NCBI RefSeq assembly: GCF_030165005.1 | Contig: NZ_JASNNW010000015.1 | Location: 62,001-126,000 of the forward strand | From: Blastococcus capsensis | Lineage (GTDB): Bacteria > Actinomycetota > Actinomycetes > Mycobacteriales > Geodermatophilaceae | Direction: 5' to 3' | DNA: 64,000 bases | Shown here: piece by piece, positions 41,806 to 53,261 of the stretch | Numbering within the stretch: the first letter of the stretch is position 1 | Layout of the letters: the number at the start of each line of letters is the position of its first letter | Notes under the pieces: model-generated | The model's database searches: none | Seen by the model: the letters and a program-made list of their open reading frames with translations, nothing else | What the model was told of the DNA's origin: nothing | Translations under genes and position numbers: made by a program

Positions 41806-42125
41806 GGGTCTCCCAGAGGGTCGGTACGGGATTCGGTCACGACCATCGACCGGACCGTCCGGGGATCCGCGGTTCGACGCGCCGGAGCGGATCCCGCCCG
41901 CCCCACCCGACCCGTGCGGGTGCTGCCGTTGCACCTGCCGCACCGCCGAGGGGTCGGCCGCGTGGAGCACGTCGTGGGCGACCACCTGCAGCGCTTCGGT
42001 CAGCGAGACGGGGTCGTGGCTCCCTGGAGCGAGACCTCCGCCGGAGCCGTTCCCGTTCGAGGGGGCGCCGGTGCAGCGTCATGCCTAAGGTCGGGGACGA
42101 GCGACCGGACGGCAGAGGGGGAGCG
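41806..42125. other. 320-bp divergent intergenic region with palindrome
   Basis: No gene is seen on either strand. A perfect 13-base palindrome CCGGAC-C-GTCCGG (41850-41862) lies about 45 bp upstream of the GH3 start codon and could be an operator. Promoter boxes are not clear. Confidence 0.4.
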
Positions 42126-42527
42126 ATGACCGAGGCCGACGACAGCCGGCGAGCCGCGTCGCAGAGCGGGCTCGTGGGCCGGTCCATCGACGAGTTCGTC
42201 ACCCAGCTGCGCGGCTTCACCGAGCGCGCGCGTGGTCTGGCGGGCAACGCCACGGCGCGGCTCCCGCTGCCGGCTCTGCCCAGCCCGCCGGGCGCGCTGT
42301 CGGCCGCCCAGGTCAGGGCGATCGCCGAGATGGTGAGCGCCCAGCGCAGCTCCATCGCGGCGATGCGCGCCCAGCTGGATGCCTTCGACCAGCAGCTCGA
42401 GGTCCTCGAGCGGATCCTCGACCCGTTGGTGGAGTGGAGCTCCACCTGGGCCCGTCTCGAGGAGGCCGTGGGCGACTTCGTCCGTCGCGACGGCGAGCGA
42501 CGCCAGAGCGGCGAGCGGGCTCAGTAG
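42126..42527 (+). CDS. Helical protein of unknown function
   Basis: A 133-aa protein, mostly helical: IDEFVTQLRGFTERARGLA and QLDAFDQQLEVLERILDPL are amphipathic. A Pro-rich loop (LPLPALPSPPG) separates two helical parts. There is no signal peptide or membrane segment. The look is that of phasin-like or polymer-granule-associated proteins, but I cannot assign a family. The ATG at 42126 has GAGGGGGAGCG upstream. Its end overlaps the convergent gene below by seven bases. Confidence 0.6.
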   Translation: MTEADDSRRAASQSGLVGRSIDEFVTQLRGFTERARGLAGNATARLPLPALPSPPGALSAAQVRAIAEMVSAQRSSIAAMRAQLDAFDQQLEVLERILDPLVEWSSTWARLEEAVGDFVRRDGERRQSGERAQ

Positions 42528-42958
42528 CCGTCGTCCTCGTCCCCGGGCTGGGGTCGACGGCGCAGCAGGCCGGTCACCGAGCCCATCCTGGTCTGCGCCT
42601 GCCGCAGCCCGGAGATCAGCGGCATCAGGTCGTCGTGGATCCGGCGTAGCGTGTCGGGGACCGTGTCGACGGCCGGGTCGTCGAGCACCCGGCTCACCCG
42701 CTCGATCCCGGGGCGCAGGGCCCGCACCGGCTCCTCGAGCTCCTCGACCAGCGACTCCAGGCGCTCGGCCATCCGCTGCGCCGACGCGATGGTCTCGCGG
42801 GCCGACGTCGTCGCGGCGGTCAGCTCGCGCACCGTGCCGTTGAGGTCGGCGAGGGTGCGGGGGAGCTGGGCGAGCGCTTCGGTCTGCGTCTGCAGCAGGG
42901 AGAGCAGCTCGGCGAACCCGGGGATGCGGGGAATGCCGAGGCCGCGGAAGGGATCCAC
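42521..42958 (-). CDS. Coiled-coil protein of unknown function
   Basis: A 145-aa protein with a long helical coiled coil (GFAELLSLLQTQTEALAQLP, then LADLNGTVRELTAATTSARE and MAERLESLVEELEEPV). The C-terminus is basic then acidic (RRRPQPGDEDDGY). The first residues GLGIPRIPGF are Pro/Gly-rich. It faces the helical protein at 42126 and may work with it, as similar pairs of small helical proteins often do (inference). The start GTG at 42958 is uncertain, with only weak ribosome binding sequence. Confidence 0.55.
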   Translation of the reverse strand: MDPFRGLGIPRIPGFAELLSLLQTQTEALAQLPRTLADLNGTVRELTAATTSARETIASAQRMAERLESLVEELEEPVRALRPGIERVSRVLDDPAVDTVPDTLRRIHDDLMPLISGLRQAQTRMGSVTGLLRRRPQPGDEDDGY

Positions 42959-43278
42959 CCCACGACCGTCGACGACCGGTGCCCGGGACGCAACCCGACC
43001 GGCCGGAGGGGCGACCCAGCGGCCGTGTGCTCGACCGCTGGATCTGGGCCGTCCGGTGCTGCGCGCGGCACCGGTTGCCGTGACGCGTGGGTGCCCACTC
43101 GACGGCTCGCGCATGCCCCGGTGCTGCCACCCGGTCCGACCGGGCTCAGGACTCGGCTCGTTCTCCGGCGTCCTGCACCATCAGGGGCAGGAGGACACGC
43201 TGTCGCAGCCGTTCCCCGCGGCTTCGGCGGCGAACTCCGCTGGCAGGATGCACGTGGCCTGCTCGGTGGTCGCCAGAT
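42959..43278. other. 320-bp region without a recognised gene
   Basis: Both flanking genes point leftward. No reading frame here has a convincing start, ribosome binding site or recognisable protein. It would hold the promoter of the coiled-coil gene and the 3' end of the MEDS-STAS transcript. Confidence 0.4.
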
Positions 43279-44123
43279 TCAGGCAGCGGGGGCGAACGAC
43301 ACCGACGCCCACTCGTCGAGCCCGAGGACCTGCCACGTCCGCCGCATGAGCGCCGGCGCGTCCCAGAGTTCGAGCCGCACTCCCCGCTGGGTCAGGCTGC
43401 GGGCCCACACGGCGATCGCCCGGCACCCGGCCACGTCGGCGAACTGCAACTGCGAGACGTCGAGGGGGCACGTGCCGCCGGTGACCGGTGAGGTCGCCAG
43501 CACCCTGGCCAACTGCTCGGCGCCGAGCGCGTCGACGTCGCCGACGAGCACGACCCGCTGCTGGTCGAAGAAGACCTGGAACGCCGGGGGAGCACCTGGT
43601 GCGCGCACCACCGGGTGCACCGCGGAGGCCTCGGTCAGCGTGTTCGCCGGGAGATCGGCGCGGTAGGCGCACATCGCGGTCATGCCGGGCCCGTGCGCGA
43701 CGAACTCGTCGGTGACGTGCTCCCAGCGGACCGGCTCCGGCTGGACCTCCGGGTCGGCGGCCAGCGCACCGACCTCGGCGAGGACGCGCAGCCCTCGGTA
43801 GCCAGCGCCAGCGCCTGCGCCGTGGCGGCATCGCAGAAGGCGTGCTGCCGCTCGGCACTGGAGGCGCCGGCGGCGGCGTAGGCCTCGGCCACGGTGAGGG
43901 TCTGCAGCGTGCCCTGCTCGATCAGTGCGGCGACGCCGCCGAAGGCGGTGGCGAAGCGGTGCAGCCCCTCGACCACCCGGTCCCCGACGCAGAGCAGCCG
44001 TTCCCCCCGGGCCAGCCCGCCACCGAGGAAGTCCAGCGGTACCTCGTCGAGCTCGCGCTCGTCGAGGTACACCCAGCAGACGTGGTCGTGCGCCCGTTCG
44101 TCCCCCGACGGCCCAGCCGTCAC
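43279..44123 (-). pseudogene. MEDS-STAS sensor protein, single-base frameshift
   Basis: Two frames combine to one protein. Residues about 1-108 (DHVCWVYLDERELDEVPLDF, GGGLARGERLLCVGDRV, AFCDAATAQAL) are in one frame. From YRGLRVLAEVGAL onwards, through VRWEHVTDEF, to a C-terminal STAS domain (LDVSQLQFADVAGCRAIAVW), the reading is in another. The layout matches MEDS-domain proteins with STAS, which act in stress or light signalling via anti-sigma networks. The break lies near 43801, in the repeat GCCAGCGCCAGCGCC. Restoring one G gives an uninterrupted ALALGYRGLR, so it may be a true mutation or a sequencing error. The GTG start overlaps the pntB stop (GTGA). Confidence 0.7.
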
Positions 44124-45535
44124 AGCGCCCTGAGGATGTCCTCCACCCGCTCGCGCGCGTCACCGAAGAGCATCCTGGTGTTGTCCCGGAAGAACAACGG
44201 GTTCTGGACCCCCGCGTAGCCGGTGTTCATCGACCGCTTGAAGACCACGACGCGCTCGGCCTCCCACACGCGCAGCACCGGCATGCCGGCGATGGGGCTG
44301 CCCGGATCGTCGGTGGCGGCCGGGTTCACCGTGTCGTTGGCGCCGATCACCAGGACGACGGAGGTCGCGGCGAGGTCGTCGTTGATCTCGTCCATCTCCA
44401 GGACGACGTCGTAGGGCACCTTGGCCTCGGCCAGGAGCACGTTCATGTGACCGGGCAGCCGTCCGGCGACCGGGTGGATGCCGAACCGCACCTCGACGCC
44501 GCGTTCGGTGAGCTTGCGGGTGAGGTCGGCGACCGGACCCTGGGCCTGTGCGACGGCCATGCCGTAGCCCGGGGTGATCACCACGGACTTCGCGTCCCGC
44601 AGCAGCTCGGCGGTGTCGGCGGCGCTGATCTCGGTGTGTTCGCCGTGGTCGACGTCGGCGGAGCCCACGCTGCCCTCGTTGCCGAAACCACCGGCGATGA
44701 CCGACAGGAACGACCGGTTCATCGCCCTGCACATGATGTAGGAGAGGTAGGCACCCGAGGAGCCGACCAGGGCGCCGGTGATGATCAGCAGGTCGTTGCC
44801 CAGCAGGAAGCCCGAGGCAGCGGCCGCCCAGCCCGAGTAGCTGTTGAGCATCGAGACGACGACCGGCATGTCGCCTCCACCGATCGAGGCCACCAGGTGC
44901 CAGCCCAGGGCCAGCGCCAGCACGGTGACCACCGACAGCACGACCAGGTTCGGCTCGACGACGAACACCACGGTGAACGCCACGAACAGCGCCAGCGCAC
45001 CCAGGTTCAGCCAGTTGCGGCCCGGCAGCATCAGCGGGTTGCTCTTGATCCGCGCCGACAGCTTGAGGAAGGCGACGATCGAGCCGGTGAAGGTGACCGC
45101 GCCGATGAACACGCCGACCACCACCTCGCCCGAGTGGATCCCGGCCTCGGCCCCGTCGAGCACCGGGCCGCCGTCCTGCCCCGCGGCGCCCTCGACCGAC
45201 AGATAGCCGTTCCAGCCCACGAGGACCGCGGCCAGACCGACGAAGCTGTGCAGCAGCGCGATGAGCTCGGGCATGCCGGTCATCTCGACCTTGCGCGCCC
45301 GCCACAGCCCGATCGCGGCACCGATGGCCACGGCGACCACGAGCAGGACGAGCCCGGTCGCCGAGGTGTCCCGGGTGGCCAGGCCGACGGTCGCGGCCAG
45401 CGCGATGACCATGCCGGCGATGCCGTAGGCGTTGCCCGCCTTCGCCGTCTCGTGCCTGGACAGGCCGGCCAGGCTGAGGATGAACAGCAGGCCGGCGACG
45501 ATGTAGGCCGCCGACGCGGCGGTGGTGGCGGTCAT
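44120..45535 (-). CDS. pntB: NAD(P) transhydrogenase subunit beta
   Basis: A 471-aa membrane subunit of the proton-translocating transhydrogenase that makes NADPH from NADH using the proton gradient. About eight to nine N-terminal helices are followed by the NADP-binding domain (dIII) with [15 protein letters not shown] and [29 protein letters not shown] is the C-terminal signature. The ATG overlaps the pntA stop (ATGA). Confidence 0.95.
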   Translation of the reverse strand: MTATTAASAAYIVAGLLFILSLAGLSRHETAKAGNAYGIAGMVIALAATVGLATRDTSATGLVLLVVAVAIGAAIGLWRARKVEMTGMPELIALLHSFVGLAAVLVGWNGYLSVEGAAGQDGGPVLDGAEAGIHSGEVVVGVFIGAVTFTGSIVAFLKLSARIKSNPLMLPGRNWLNLGALALFVAFTVVFVVEPNLVVLSVVTVLALALGWHLVASIGGGDMPVVVSMLNSYSGWAAAASGFLLGNDLLIITGALVGSSGAYLSYIMCRAMNRSFLSVIAGGFGNEGSVGSADVDHGEHTEISAADTAELLRDAKSVVITPGYGMAVAQAQGPVADLTRKLTERGVEVRFGIHPVAGRLPGHMNVLLAEAKVPYDVVLEMDEINDDLAATSVVLVIGANDTVNPAATDDPGSPIAGMPVLRVWEAERVVVFKRSMNTGYAGVQNPLFFRDNTRMLFGDARERVEDILRAL

Positions 45536-47094
45536 CGGGTCGCGCCTCTCCCGCTCGGCCCGCGGGAGAACATGCCCAGCATGCGGCGGGTGACGGCGAA
45601 GCCGCCGAAGACGTTGATGCTGGCGACGAGGGTGGCGATGAACGCCAGTGCCCGGACGACGCCGTCGTCGCTGCCGAGCTGCAGCAGCGCGCCGACGACG
45701 ATGATCCCGGAGATCGCGTTGGTGACGCTCATCAGCGGCGTGTGCAGGGCGTGGTGCACGTGCCCGATCACGTAGAACCCGACGACGACGGCCAGCGCGA
45801 ACACGGTGAAGTGCTGGACCAGCTCGTCGGGGGAGAACGCGGCGAGCAGGAACAGCAGCGCCGCGCCGAGGCCGACGAGGGCGAACCGCCGTCCCGGTCC
45901 GGGAGGCTCGGGTGGGGGAGCGGGCTCCGCCTTCGGGGCGACGGGCGCCGGCGCCGCCGGGGCGGCCGAGACCTGCACCGGCGGCGGGGGCCAGGTCTTC
46001 TCGCCCGCGCGGACGACGGTGATGGTCCGCTGCACGACGTCGTCGAGGTCGAGGACGAGCTGCCCGTCCTGGCCGGGGGTCAGCAGCTTCAGCAGGTTGA
46101 CCAGGTTCGTGCCGTACAGCTGCGAGGCCTGCGCCGGCAGCCGGGCGGGCAGGTCGGTGTACCCGATGATCGACACCCCGTTGGGCGTGACCACCACCTC
46201 GTCGGGCACCGAGCCCGCGACGTTGCCGCCCTGTGCGGCGGCCATGTCGACGATCACCGAACCCGAGCGCATCGAGGCGACCATCTCCTCGGTGACCAGC
46301 CGCGGCGCCGGCCGGCCGGGGATGAGCGCGGTGGTGATGACGATGTCGACGTCCGTCGCCTGCTCCGCGTACATCTGCGCGGCCCGCCGGTTGAAGTCCT
46401 CGCCCATCTCGCGGGCGTAGCCGTCGGTGCTCACCTGTGCCTCCGCGCTGGGGACGGCGACGTACTCGCCGCCCAGCGAGCGAACCTGTTCGGCCACCTC
46501 GGGCCGGACGTCGGTGGCCCGCACGATCGCGCCCAGGCTGGAGGCCGCCCCGATCGCGGCGAGGCCCGCGACACCCGCTCCGGCCACCAGCACCTTCGCC
46601 GGGGACACCTTGCCGGCGGCCGTCACCTGACCGGTGAAGAACCGGCCGAAGACGTTCGCCGCCTCGATCACCGCCCGGTACCCGGCGATGTTGGCCATCG
46701 ACGAGAGCACGTCCATCGACTGGGCCCGGGAGATCCGGGGAACGGCGTCCATCGCCAGCGCCGTGATCGGCCGCGTGGCGAGCGCGTCGACGAGCTCCGG
46801 GTCCAGTGCCGGCGACAGCAGGCTGATCAGGATCGCGCCGTCGGCCAGCCGGTCGATCTCCTCGATCGCCGGGGCGTTGACCCGCAGCACCACCTCGGCA
46901 CCCCAGGCGTCGGCGGCCGTGCCGATGCGTGCGCCGGAAGCGGCGTAGGCCTCGTCGGGGAAGCTGCTGGCCGCACCCGCCCCGCTCTCCACCACCACGT
47001 CGTAGCCCAGCGCCACCAGCTGGGTCACCGTCGCCGGTGTCGCAGACACCCGCGTCTCGCGGGGCCGCGTCTCGCGCGGGACTCCGAGCTGCAT
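45532..47094 (-). CDS. pntA: NAD(P) transhydrogenase subunit alpha
   Basis: A 520-aa subunit with the NAD-binding domain (dI) and membrane part in one chain. [16 protein letters not shown] is the N-terminal signature, [18 protein letters not shown] the NAD loop and [12 protein letters not shown] follows. A Pro/Ala-rich linker (about 390-420) leads to three or four helices ([19 protein letters not shown] and following), so it resembles the E. coli-type full-length subunit rather than the split form found in many bacteria. The ATG is at 47094. First gene of the pntAB operon. Confidence 0.94.
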   Translation of the reverse strand: MQLGVPRETRPRETRVSATPATVTQLVALGYDVVVESGAGAASSFPDEAYAASGARIGTAADAWGAEVVLRVNAPAIEEIDRLADGAILISLLSPALDPELVDALATRPITALAMDAVPRISRAQSMDVLSSMANIAGYRAVIEAANVFGRFFTGQVTAAGKVSPAKVLVAGAGVAGLAAIGAASSLGAIVRATDVRPEVAEQVRSLGGEYVAVPSAEAQVSTDGYAREMGEDFNRRAAQMYAEQATDVDIVITTALIPGRPAPRLVTEEMVASMRSGSVIVDMAAAQGGNVAGSVPDEVVVTPNGVSIIGYTDLPARLPAQASQLYGTNLVNLLKLLTPGQDGQLVLDLDDVVQRTITVVRAGEKTWPPPPVQVSAAPAAPAPVAPKAEPAPPPEPPGPGRRFALVGLGAALLFLLAAFSPDELVQHFTVFALAVVVGFYVIGHVHHALHTPLMSVTNAISGIIVVGALLQLGSDDGVVRALAFIATLVASINVFGGFAVTRRMLGMFSRGPSGRGATR

Positions 47095-47385
47095 CGTGGC
47101 GCTCCGTTCCTCGGAGGCAGACCTCGTCGCCTGCCCGCCTGCGGTGGGGTCGTTCGCGGTGCTGGTGGATCGGGAGGAATCTTGCCTGGTGACGGATCGC
47201 CGCGCGTTCGGCTCCGCGGATGCGAGCGAGCCCATGGGCCGTCGGGTGGCGGGATACGGGCGCGCCGCCGTACTCCCCCGAACGGGGGGCCTCGCACGCA
47301 CCCGGGTGAAGGCGGCAGGGGGCATCGACCGAAGTAGTCCGCGGCGGGCCCGAGCGTCGGCGCCTGTGTGGACGAGGGGAGGACC

Positions 47386-49461
47386 GTGTCCGTCATCATC
47401 AGCGAGCCCGACGACGACCGTGTCCCACCGGCGGTCGTGGCATCGGTCTTCTACAGCGCCAGCGTCAGCGACAGCCTCGCCCTGGTGGTCGCCGAGATGG
47501 TGGCCGGGCGCGCCGGCGTGACCTGGGCCAACACCGGAGCGGTCGAGCTGCTGGGCTACGGGGTGGACGACATGCGCGCCCTGCCGGTCGACCACCTCTT
47601 CCCGAGCCTCGGCGGCGGGGAGCTCAAGCTCCTGCTGCGCCGCGAGCGCTCGGCCCGGATGACGCTCCCCGTGCGGACCGCCAGCGGGGCCATGGTGCAG
47701 TCCGTGGTCACCACCACGCCCTCACCCGGTGGCCGGATGTGGACCATCCGCATCGTCTCCACGACCAACGAGCAGGAGCGGGCGCTGCGGGCCACCGCCG
47801 ACGCCCACGAGCGCCGCTTCTCGACGCTCACCGAGCGGTCCCCGGTACCGACGCTGCTGTCCGAGCAGGGCATGCGGCTGGCGCACGTCAACGACGCGTT
47901 CTGCAGCCTCGTGGGGCGTCGCGCCGAGCAGCTGCTGGGCACCGGGTGGATCGACACCGTGCACGACGAGGACCTCGAGGCGGTCATCGAGCAGGTGTCG
48001 GCTGCTCTGGACGGCGAGGAGGCGGAGATCCAGGCCCGCCTGGTGCGGGAGGACGGCGGGATCCGGACCACGGTGATCCGCTTCGCCCACGTGTTCACGC
48101 CGGGGGTGGGCGCCGGCTTCGTCGGCACGATCGAGGACATCACCGACCGCCTGGCCTTCGAGGCCAAGCTCGCCCACCAGGCCAACCACGACCCGCTCAC
48201 CGGGCTGCCGAACCGCACGCTGCTGGCGCAGTACGTCGCGGACCGCTTCACCCCGGGGACCGGGGGACTGGCCTGCCTCTTCCTCGATCTGGACAACTTC
48301 AAGGTCGTCAACGACTCGCTGGGGCACACGGCCGGCGACGAGCTGCTCACCGAGGTCGCCGCCCGGCTCGGCTCGGTGGTCCGCCCCGGCGACCTGGTGG
48401 CCCGGTTCGGCGGCGACGAGTTCGTGGTGGTCTGCGAGAACGTCGACCAGGCTGCGGCCGTGGCCCTCGCCGAACGGATCTCGGTGGAGCTGGCCCGCCC
48501 CGTGCGGCTCGGCGGCGTGGACGTCCGCCCCTACGCCAGCGTCGGGGTCACCGTGCAGACCGAGGAGCACTCCTTCGCCGAGGAGCTCATCCGCGACTGC
48601 GACATCGCGATGTACCAGGCCAAGGCCGGCGGGAAGGGCCGCATCACCGTCCTCGACCAGCGGGCGCGGGAGCAGGCGCGCGACAAGCTGCGCCTCGTCG
48701 CCGAGCTGCGCGACGCGATCGAGCGCCGGGACATCACGCTGCTCTACCAGCCGATCTTCAGCACCGCGGACGGCCGGCCCGTGGCGGTCGAGTCGCTGGC
48801 GCGCTGGACGCACCCCGAGCGGGGGCCGCTCAGTCCCGCCGTCTTCGTGCCGCTGGCCGAGGAGAGCGGCCTCATCGCCGGCCTGGGGCTGCTGGTCCTG
48901 GACGAGACGTGCCGGCAGCTGGCCGAGTGGGATCGGCTCATGGGGGCCGCCGCACCGCCGCGCGCCAACGTGAACGTCTCCGCGCTGCAGCTGGACGGCA
49001 ACCTGCCCTCGCAGGTCGCCGCCGCGCTGGAGCGGCACGGACTGCACCCGTCCCGGATCAGCATCGAGATCACCGAGTCGGCCCTGATGAAGGATCCCGA
49101 CGCGGCCCGCGAGCTCCTGCACCAGCTGCGCGACCAGGGCGTCGAGCTGGCCATCGACGACTTCGGCACCGGCTACTCGTCGCTGGCCTACCTGCGGCAC
49201 CTACCGGTGAACTGCCTGAAGGTGGACCGGTCCTTCGTCGCGGAGCTCGCCCACGGCCACACCGAGATCGCCTCCGCGGTCATCGCGCTGGCCCGCAACC
49301 TGAACCTCAGCACGGTCGCCGAGGGGGTGGAGACCGCCGAACAGGCCGCGGAGCTGGCCCGCCTGGGCGCGACGTACCTGCAGGGCTTCAGCCTCAGCCA
49401 ACCCATGACCGGTCCCCGCACTGCCGTCTGGTTCGCATCGCAGGGAGAGTCGACCCCATGA
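47386..49461 (+). CDS. PAS-PAS-GGDEF-EAL cyclic di-GMP protein
   Basis: A 691-aa cytoplasmic protein that may both make and break c-di-GMP. Two PAS-like domains (about residues 25-115 and 125-250) precede GGDEF (about 265-425), with the intact signature RFGGDEF and [13 protein letters not shown] (about 440-685) shows ESLAR (a variant of EALAR), [25 protein letters not shown] and KVDRSF, so all catalytic acidic residues remain. The GTG at 47386 follows GGGGAGG at very short spacing; the GTG at 47368 is an alternative. Its stop overlaps the HDOD gene (ATGA). Confidence 0.93.
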   Translation: MSVIISEPDDDRVPPAVVASVFYSASVSDSLALVVAEMVAGRAGVTWANTGAVELLGYGVDDMRALPVDHLFPSLGGGELKLLLRRERSARMTLPVRTASGAMVQSVVTTTPSPGGRMWTIRIVSTTNEQERALRATADAHERRFSTLTERSPVPTLLSEQGMRLAHVNDAFCSLVGRRAEQLLGTGWIDTVHDEDLEAVIEQVSAALDGEEAEIQARLVREDGGIRTTVIRFAHVFTPGVGAGFVGTIEDITDRLAFEAKLAHQANHDPLTGLPNRTLLAQYVADRFTPGTGGLACLFLDLDNFKVVNDSLGHTAGDELLTEVAARLGSVVRPGDLVARFGGDEFVVVCENVDQAAAVALAERISVELARPVRLGGVDVRPYASVGVTVQTEEHSFAEELIRDCDIAMYQAKAGGKGRITVLDQRAREQARDKLRLVAELRDAIERRDITLLYQPIFSTADGRPVAVESLARWTHPERGPLSPAVFVPLAEESGLIAGLGLLVLDETCRQLAEWDRLMGAAAPPRANVNVSALQLDGNLPSQVAAALERHGLHPSRISIEITESALMKDPDAARELLHQLRDQGVELAIDDFGTGYSSLAYLRHLPVNCLKVDRSFVAELAHGHTEIASAVIALARNLNLSTVAEGVETAEQAAELARLGATYLQGFSLSQPMTGPRTAVWFASQGESTP

Positions 49462-50294
49462 CCGTCACCCCGTTCCCGGCCCGAGCCGAGGCCGCACCCC
49501 AGTTCGACCTGGAGAAGGTGCTCAGCAGCATCGACACCATGGCCGCCCAGCGTCCCGTGGCGGCGCAGATCGTCTCCGTGGCGAACTCCGACGACACCAG
49601 CGCGAAGGTGCTCTCCCGCATCCTCGCCTCCGACGTCGCCCTGGCCAGCCGGGTCATGAAGCTGGCGAACTCCGCCTACTTCGGCATGCGGGGGCGGGTG
49701 ACCTCGCTGCAGTTCGCCGTCACGGTCGTCGGGTTCACCACCGTGCGGACCATGGCCACGGTGGCGCTGACCGAGCTGGACGACGAGTCCCGCCTGCCGG
49801 AGAACTTCTGGGACGTGACGACCAGCCTGGCCCTGGCCTGCTCCTCGCTGGCGCCGCGCTTCGGCGAACGGCCGCAGGACGCGCTGTGCATCGGCCTGCT
49901 CGCCCAGATGGGGACGGCGCTGCTGCACCACAACGACGCCGAGGGCTACGCCGAGCTGATGGCCGAGCACCACGACTTCACGACCCGGCGGACCGCGGAG
50001 CTGCGTCGGTACGGCATCAACAGCCTCCGGCTGACCGCCGTCGCCCTCGAGCAGTGGGGCTTCCCGCACAGCATGACCAGCCGGCTCAACCAGGTCGACG
50101 ACTTCACGTCGATGGAGGGAGCCCTGCTCCGTGGGGCCTTCGAGGTCGCGGCCCGGCTGACCACCGAGGACTACGACACCGTGCCGATCGTCCGGCTCAC
50201 CTGTGGTCAGCTGCGCGAGGACGACCTGGTGCCGGTGCTGGACGCGGTGCGGGCCGACGCCGACGAGCTCCGGCGCGCGATGCTGGGGGACTGA
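49458..50294 (+). CDS. HDOD-domain signalling protein
   Basis: A 278-aa protein. The HDOD domain spans about residues 20-210. It has ILASDVALASRVMKLANSAYFG and SLQFAVTVVGFTTVRTMATVAL, and a degenerate HD region (GLLAQMGTALLHH) lacking the full metal-binding set. HDOD proteins act as regulators in c-di-GMP and stress networks and lack phosphodiesterase activity. Its ATG overlaps the stop of the PAS-GGDEF-EAL gene, pointing to a joint role, for example as a partner of the GGDEF-EAL protein (inference). Confidence 0.88.
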   Translation: MTVTPFPARAEAAPQFDLEKVLSSIDTMAAQRPVAAQIVSVANSDDTSAKVLSRILASDVALASRVMKLANSAYFGMRGRVTSLQFAVTVVGFTTVRTMATVALTELDDESRLPENFWDVTTSLALACSSLAPRFGERPQDALCIGLLAQMGTALLHHNDAEGYAELMAEHHDFTTRRTAELRRYGINSLRLTAVALEQWGFPHSMTSRLNQVDDFTSMEGALLRGAFEVAARLTTEDYDTVPIVRLTCGQLREDDLVPVLDAVRADADELRRAMLGD

Positions 50295-50309
50295 ACGCCC
50301 CGCCCGGAT

Positions 50310-50364
50310 CGCTGTGCGCAGACGAGCAGGATCGCGGTGACGAACTGCTCATCTGCGCACAGCG
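50310..50364. repeat. Large inverted repeat between convergent genes
   Basis: Two 20-base arms (50310-50329 and 50345-50364) match at 19 positions and enclose a 15-base loop. It lies between the HDOD stop and the stop of an acyl-CoA dehydrogenase gene, so it probably ends transcription from both sides. No T tract. Confidence 0.65.
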
Positions 50365-50375
50365 TCTGCGCGGCG

Positions 50376-51533
50376 TCAGGCGTACGGGGCGCCCAGCGGG
50401 TCGACCGTCTCCCGCTCGCCGACGTGCTCGGCCAGCCGGGCGACGGCGAAGCCGCCGTCACCGAGCAGGTGGTCGATCGCGGTCAGCCGGCTGGTGTAGT
50501 GGCCGACGGAGTACTCCGCGGTCACCCCGATCCCGCCGTGCAGCTGGATCGCCTCCTTGCCGACGTGCCGTCCGGCGCGGCTGCTCTGCAGCCGGGTCCG
50601 GTCGGCGGCGGAGACGACGTCGCCGCCGGCCTCCTGCACCATCGACGCCCACAGCGCGGTGCTGCGGGCCAGTTCCAGGGACACGTACATGTCCGCAGCG
50701 CGGAACGTGAGCGCCTGGAAGCGGTTGAGGGTGACCCCGAACTGCTTGCGCGTCTTGAGGTAGTCGGCGGTGATCCGCAGCGCGGTGTCCATCGCCCCGA
50801 TCGCCTCGTGGCTGTAGGCGATCCGCGCCTCGGACAGGGCCCGCTCGATGGCCGCCGTCCGGTCCGGGTGGGCGGGCGAGCCATCGCCCAGCCGGGTGGC
50901 CGGGGTGCCGTCGAAGCGGACGTTCGCCGCACGGCTGCCGTCGTGCGTGCGGTAGCCGGTGCGGGTCAGGCCCGGAGCGTCGCCCTGGACGAGGAACAAC
51001 CCCGTTCCGCCGTCGACCACCGCGGAGACGACGAGGAGGTCGGCCCGGGCACCGTTCGGCACCGGCTCCTTGACGCCGGAGAGCGTCCAGCCCTCGCCGG
51101 CCTGTGCGGCGGTGACCGCCGACGCCGACGTGCTCCACCGCGTGCCGATCTCCGCGTGCGCGAAGGCGGGCACGCATGCGCCCTCGGCGATGGCGGCGAG
51201 CAGCTCGCTCTTCTGCTCGTCGGTGCCGACGGCGGCGATCAGGCCACCGGCGAGCACCACTGCCTCGATGAACGGCTCGGGGGCGATGACCCGGCCGATC
51301 TCCTCGGCGACGATCGCCACCTCGATCGGCCCGGCACCCATGCCGCCGTGCTCCTCGGCGAAGGGAAGCCCCAGCAGGCCCATCTCGGCCAGCCGGGACC
51401 AGGTCTTCTCGTCGAAGCCCGGGTCGTTGCCGACCACCTTGCGGCGCGTCTCGCTGTCGCCGTAGGCGCGCTCCAGGAGACCGCGCACGGCCTCCCGGAG
51501 GTCGTTCTGCTCGCTGTCGAAGGTGAAGTCCAC
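50376..51533 (-). CDS. Acyl-CoA dehydrogenase (FadE-like)
   Basis: A 385-aa member of the acyl-CoA dehydrogenase fold using FAD. The N-terminal helix (DSEQNDLREAVRGLLE), LPFAEEHGGMG and the C-terminal IQLHGGIGVTAEYSVG signature are present. The flavin-contacting SEP/TGS motif that appears in most family members is replaced by EIGTRWSTSAS, so its active site may be incomplete. Two adjacent genes of this type often form mixed complexes in steroid or branched-acyl degradation (established for some mycobacterial FadE pairs), which may apply here. The GTG start is six bases from the other gene's stop. Confidence 0.82.
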   Translation of the reverse strand: MDFTFDSEQNDLREAVRGLLERAYGDSETRRKVVGNDPGFDEKTWSRLAEMGLLGLPFAEEHGGMGAGPIEVAIVAEEIGRVIAPEPFIEAVVLAGGLIAAVGTDEQKSELLAAIAEGACVPAFAHAEIGTRWSTSASAVTAAQAGEGWTLSGVKEPVPNGARADLLVVSAVVDGGTGLFLVQGDAPGLTRTGYRTHDGSRAANVRFDGTPATRLGDGSPAHPDRTAAIERALSEARIAYSHEAIGAMDTALRITADYLKTRKQFGVTLNRFQALTFRAADMYVSLELARSTALWASMVQEAGGDVVSAADRTRLQSSRAGRHVGKEAIQLHGGIGVTAEYSVGHYTSRLTAIDHLLGDGGFAVARLAEHVGERETVDPLGAPYA

Positions 51534-51539
51534 GTCAGA

Positions 51540-52715
<1,176 letters not shown>

Positions 52716-52926
52716 CGGTCCTCTTTCCTGACGGCGGCAGCGCCGTCTCGACGTAGTGCCCCGACGATCCCACACGAGCTACCGGTGGGTAGATCCGGCT
52801 CACCGACCGGCTGCCGGGGTGCACGCACGCGCCCGGGCAGCCGACGTAGCCCGAGGCCCGGATGGACGTACGCGACTGTCGGTCCAGGGACGGCCCGGAA
52901 GTCGATGCGCCGCGACGGCGTGCGGA

Positions 52927-53202
52927 TCACTCCGGAGGCGCTGGCCGGTCCGGCCGCGCACCGGCGGCGGCCTGCGGCCAGGCGATCATCCGGCTGACCG
53001 TCTCCACCCAGGCCGCCCGGACGTCGGCCGGACGGTCGCCGACGAGGCTGCTCACCCGGGCGTCGATGCTGCGGCCGTCGCAGACGACGGCCTCGAATCC
53101 CAGCCGGCACAGCAGATGCCGGATCTCGTCGAGCGGCAGCCCGGCCTCCAGCAGGGGCTGGACCAACCAGTAGGTCTCCTGCTCAGGGGCGAAGGGCTCC
53201 AC
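52927..53202 (-). CDS. Small protein of unknown function
   Basis: A 91-aa protein starting EPFAPEQETYWLVQPLLEAG with an ATG at 53202. It has a helical core (LDEIRHLLCRLGFEAVVCDG), a Cys pair and a Pro-rich C-terminus. No family recognised and no membrane segment. It lies between the acyl-CoA dehydrogenase genes and pobA, on the same strand, with gaps on both sides. Confidence 0.5.
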   Translation of the reverse strand: MEPFAPEQETYWLVQPLLEAGLPLDEIRHLLCRLGFEAVVCDGRSIDARVSSLVGDRPADVRAAWVETVSRMIAWPQAAAGARPDRPAPPE

Positions 53203-53261
53203 GGAAGACCTTCGTCCGCTGCCGGCGATGCGGATGCACCCTCACCGGGCGGCCCCCGCGG

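Noticed and set aside
47275-47288. CCCCCG-AA-CGGGGG palindrome upstream of the GGDEF-EAL gene
   Set aside because: Short homopolymer-type arms, expected by chance at this GC content.
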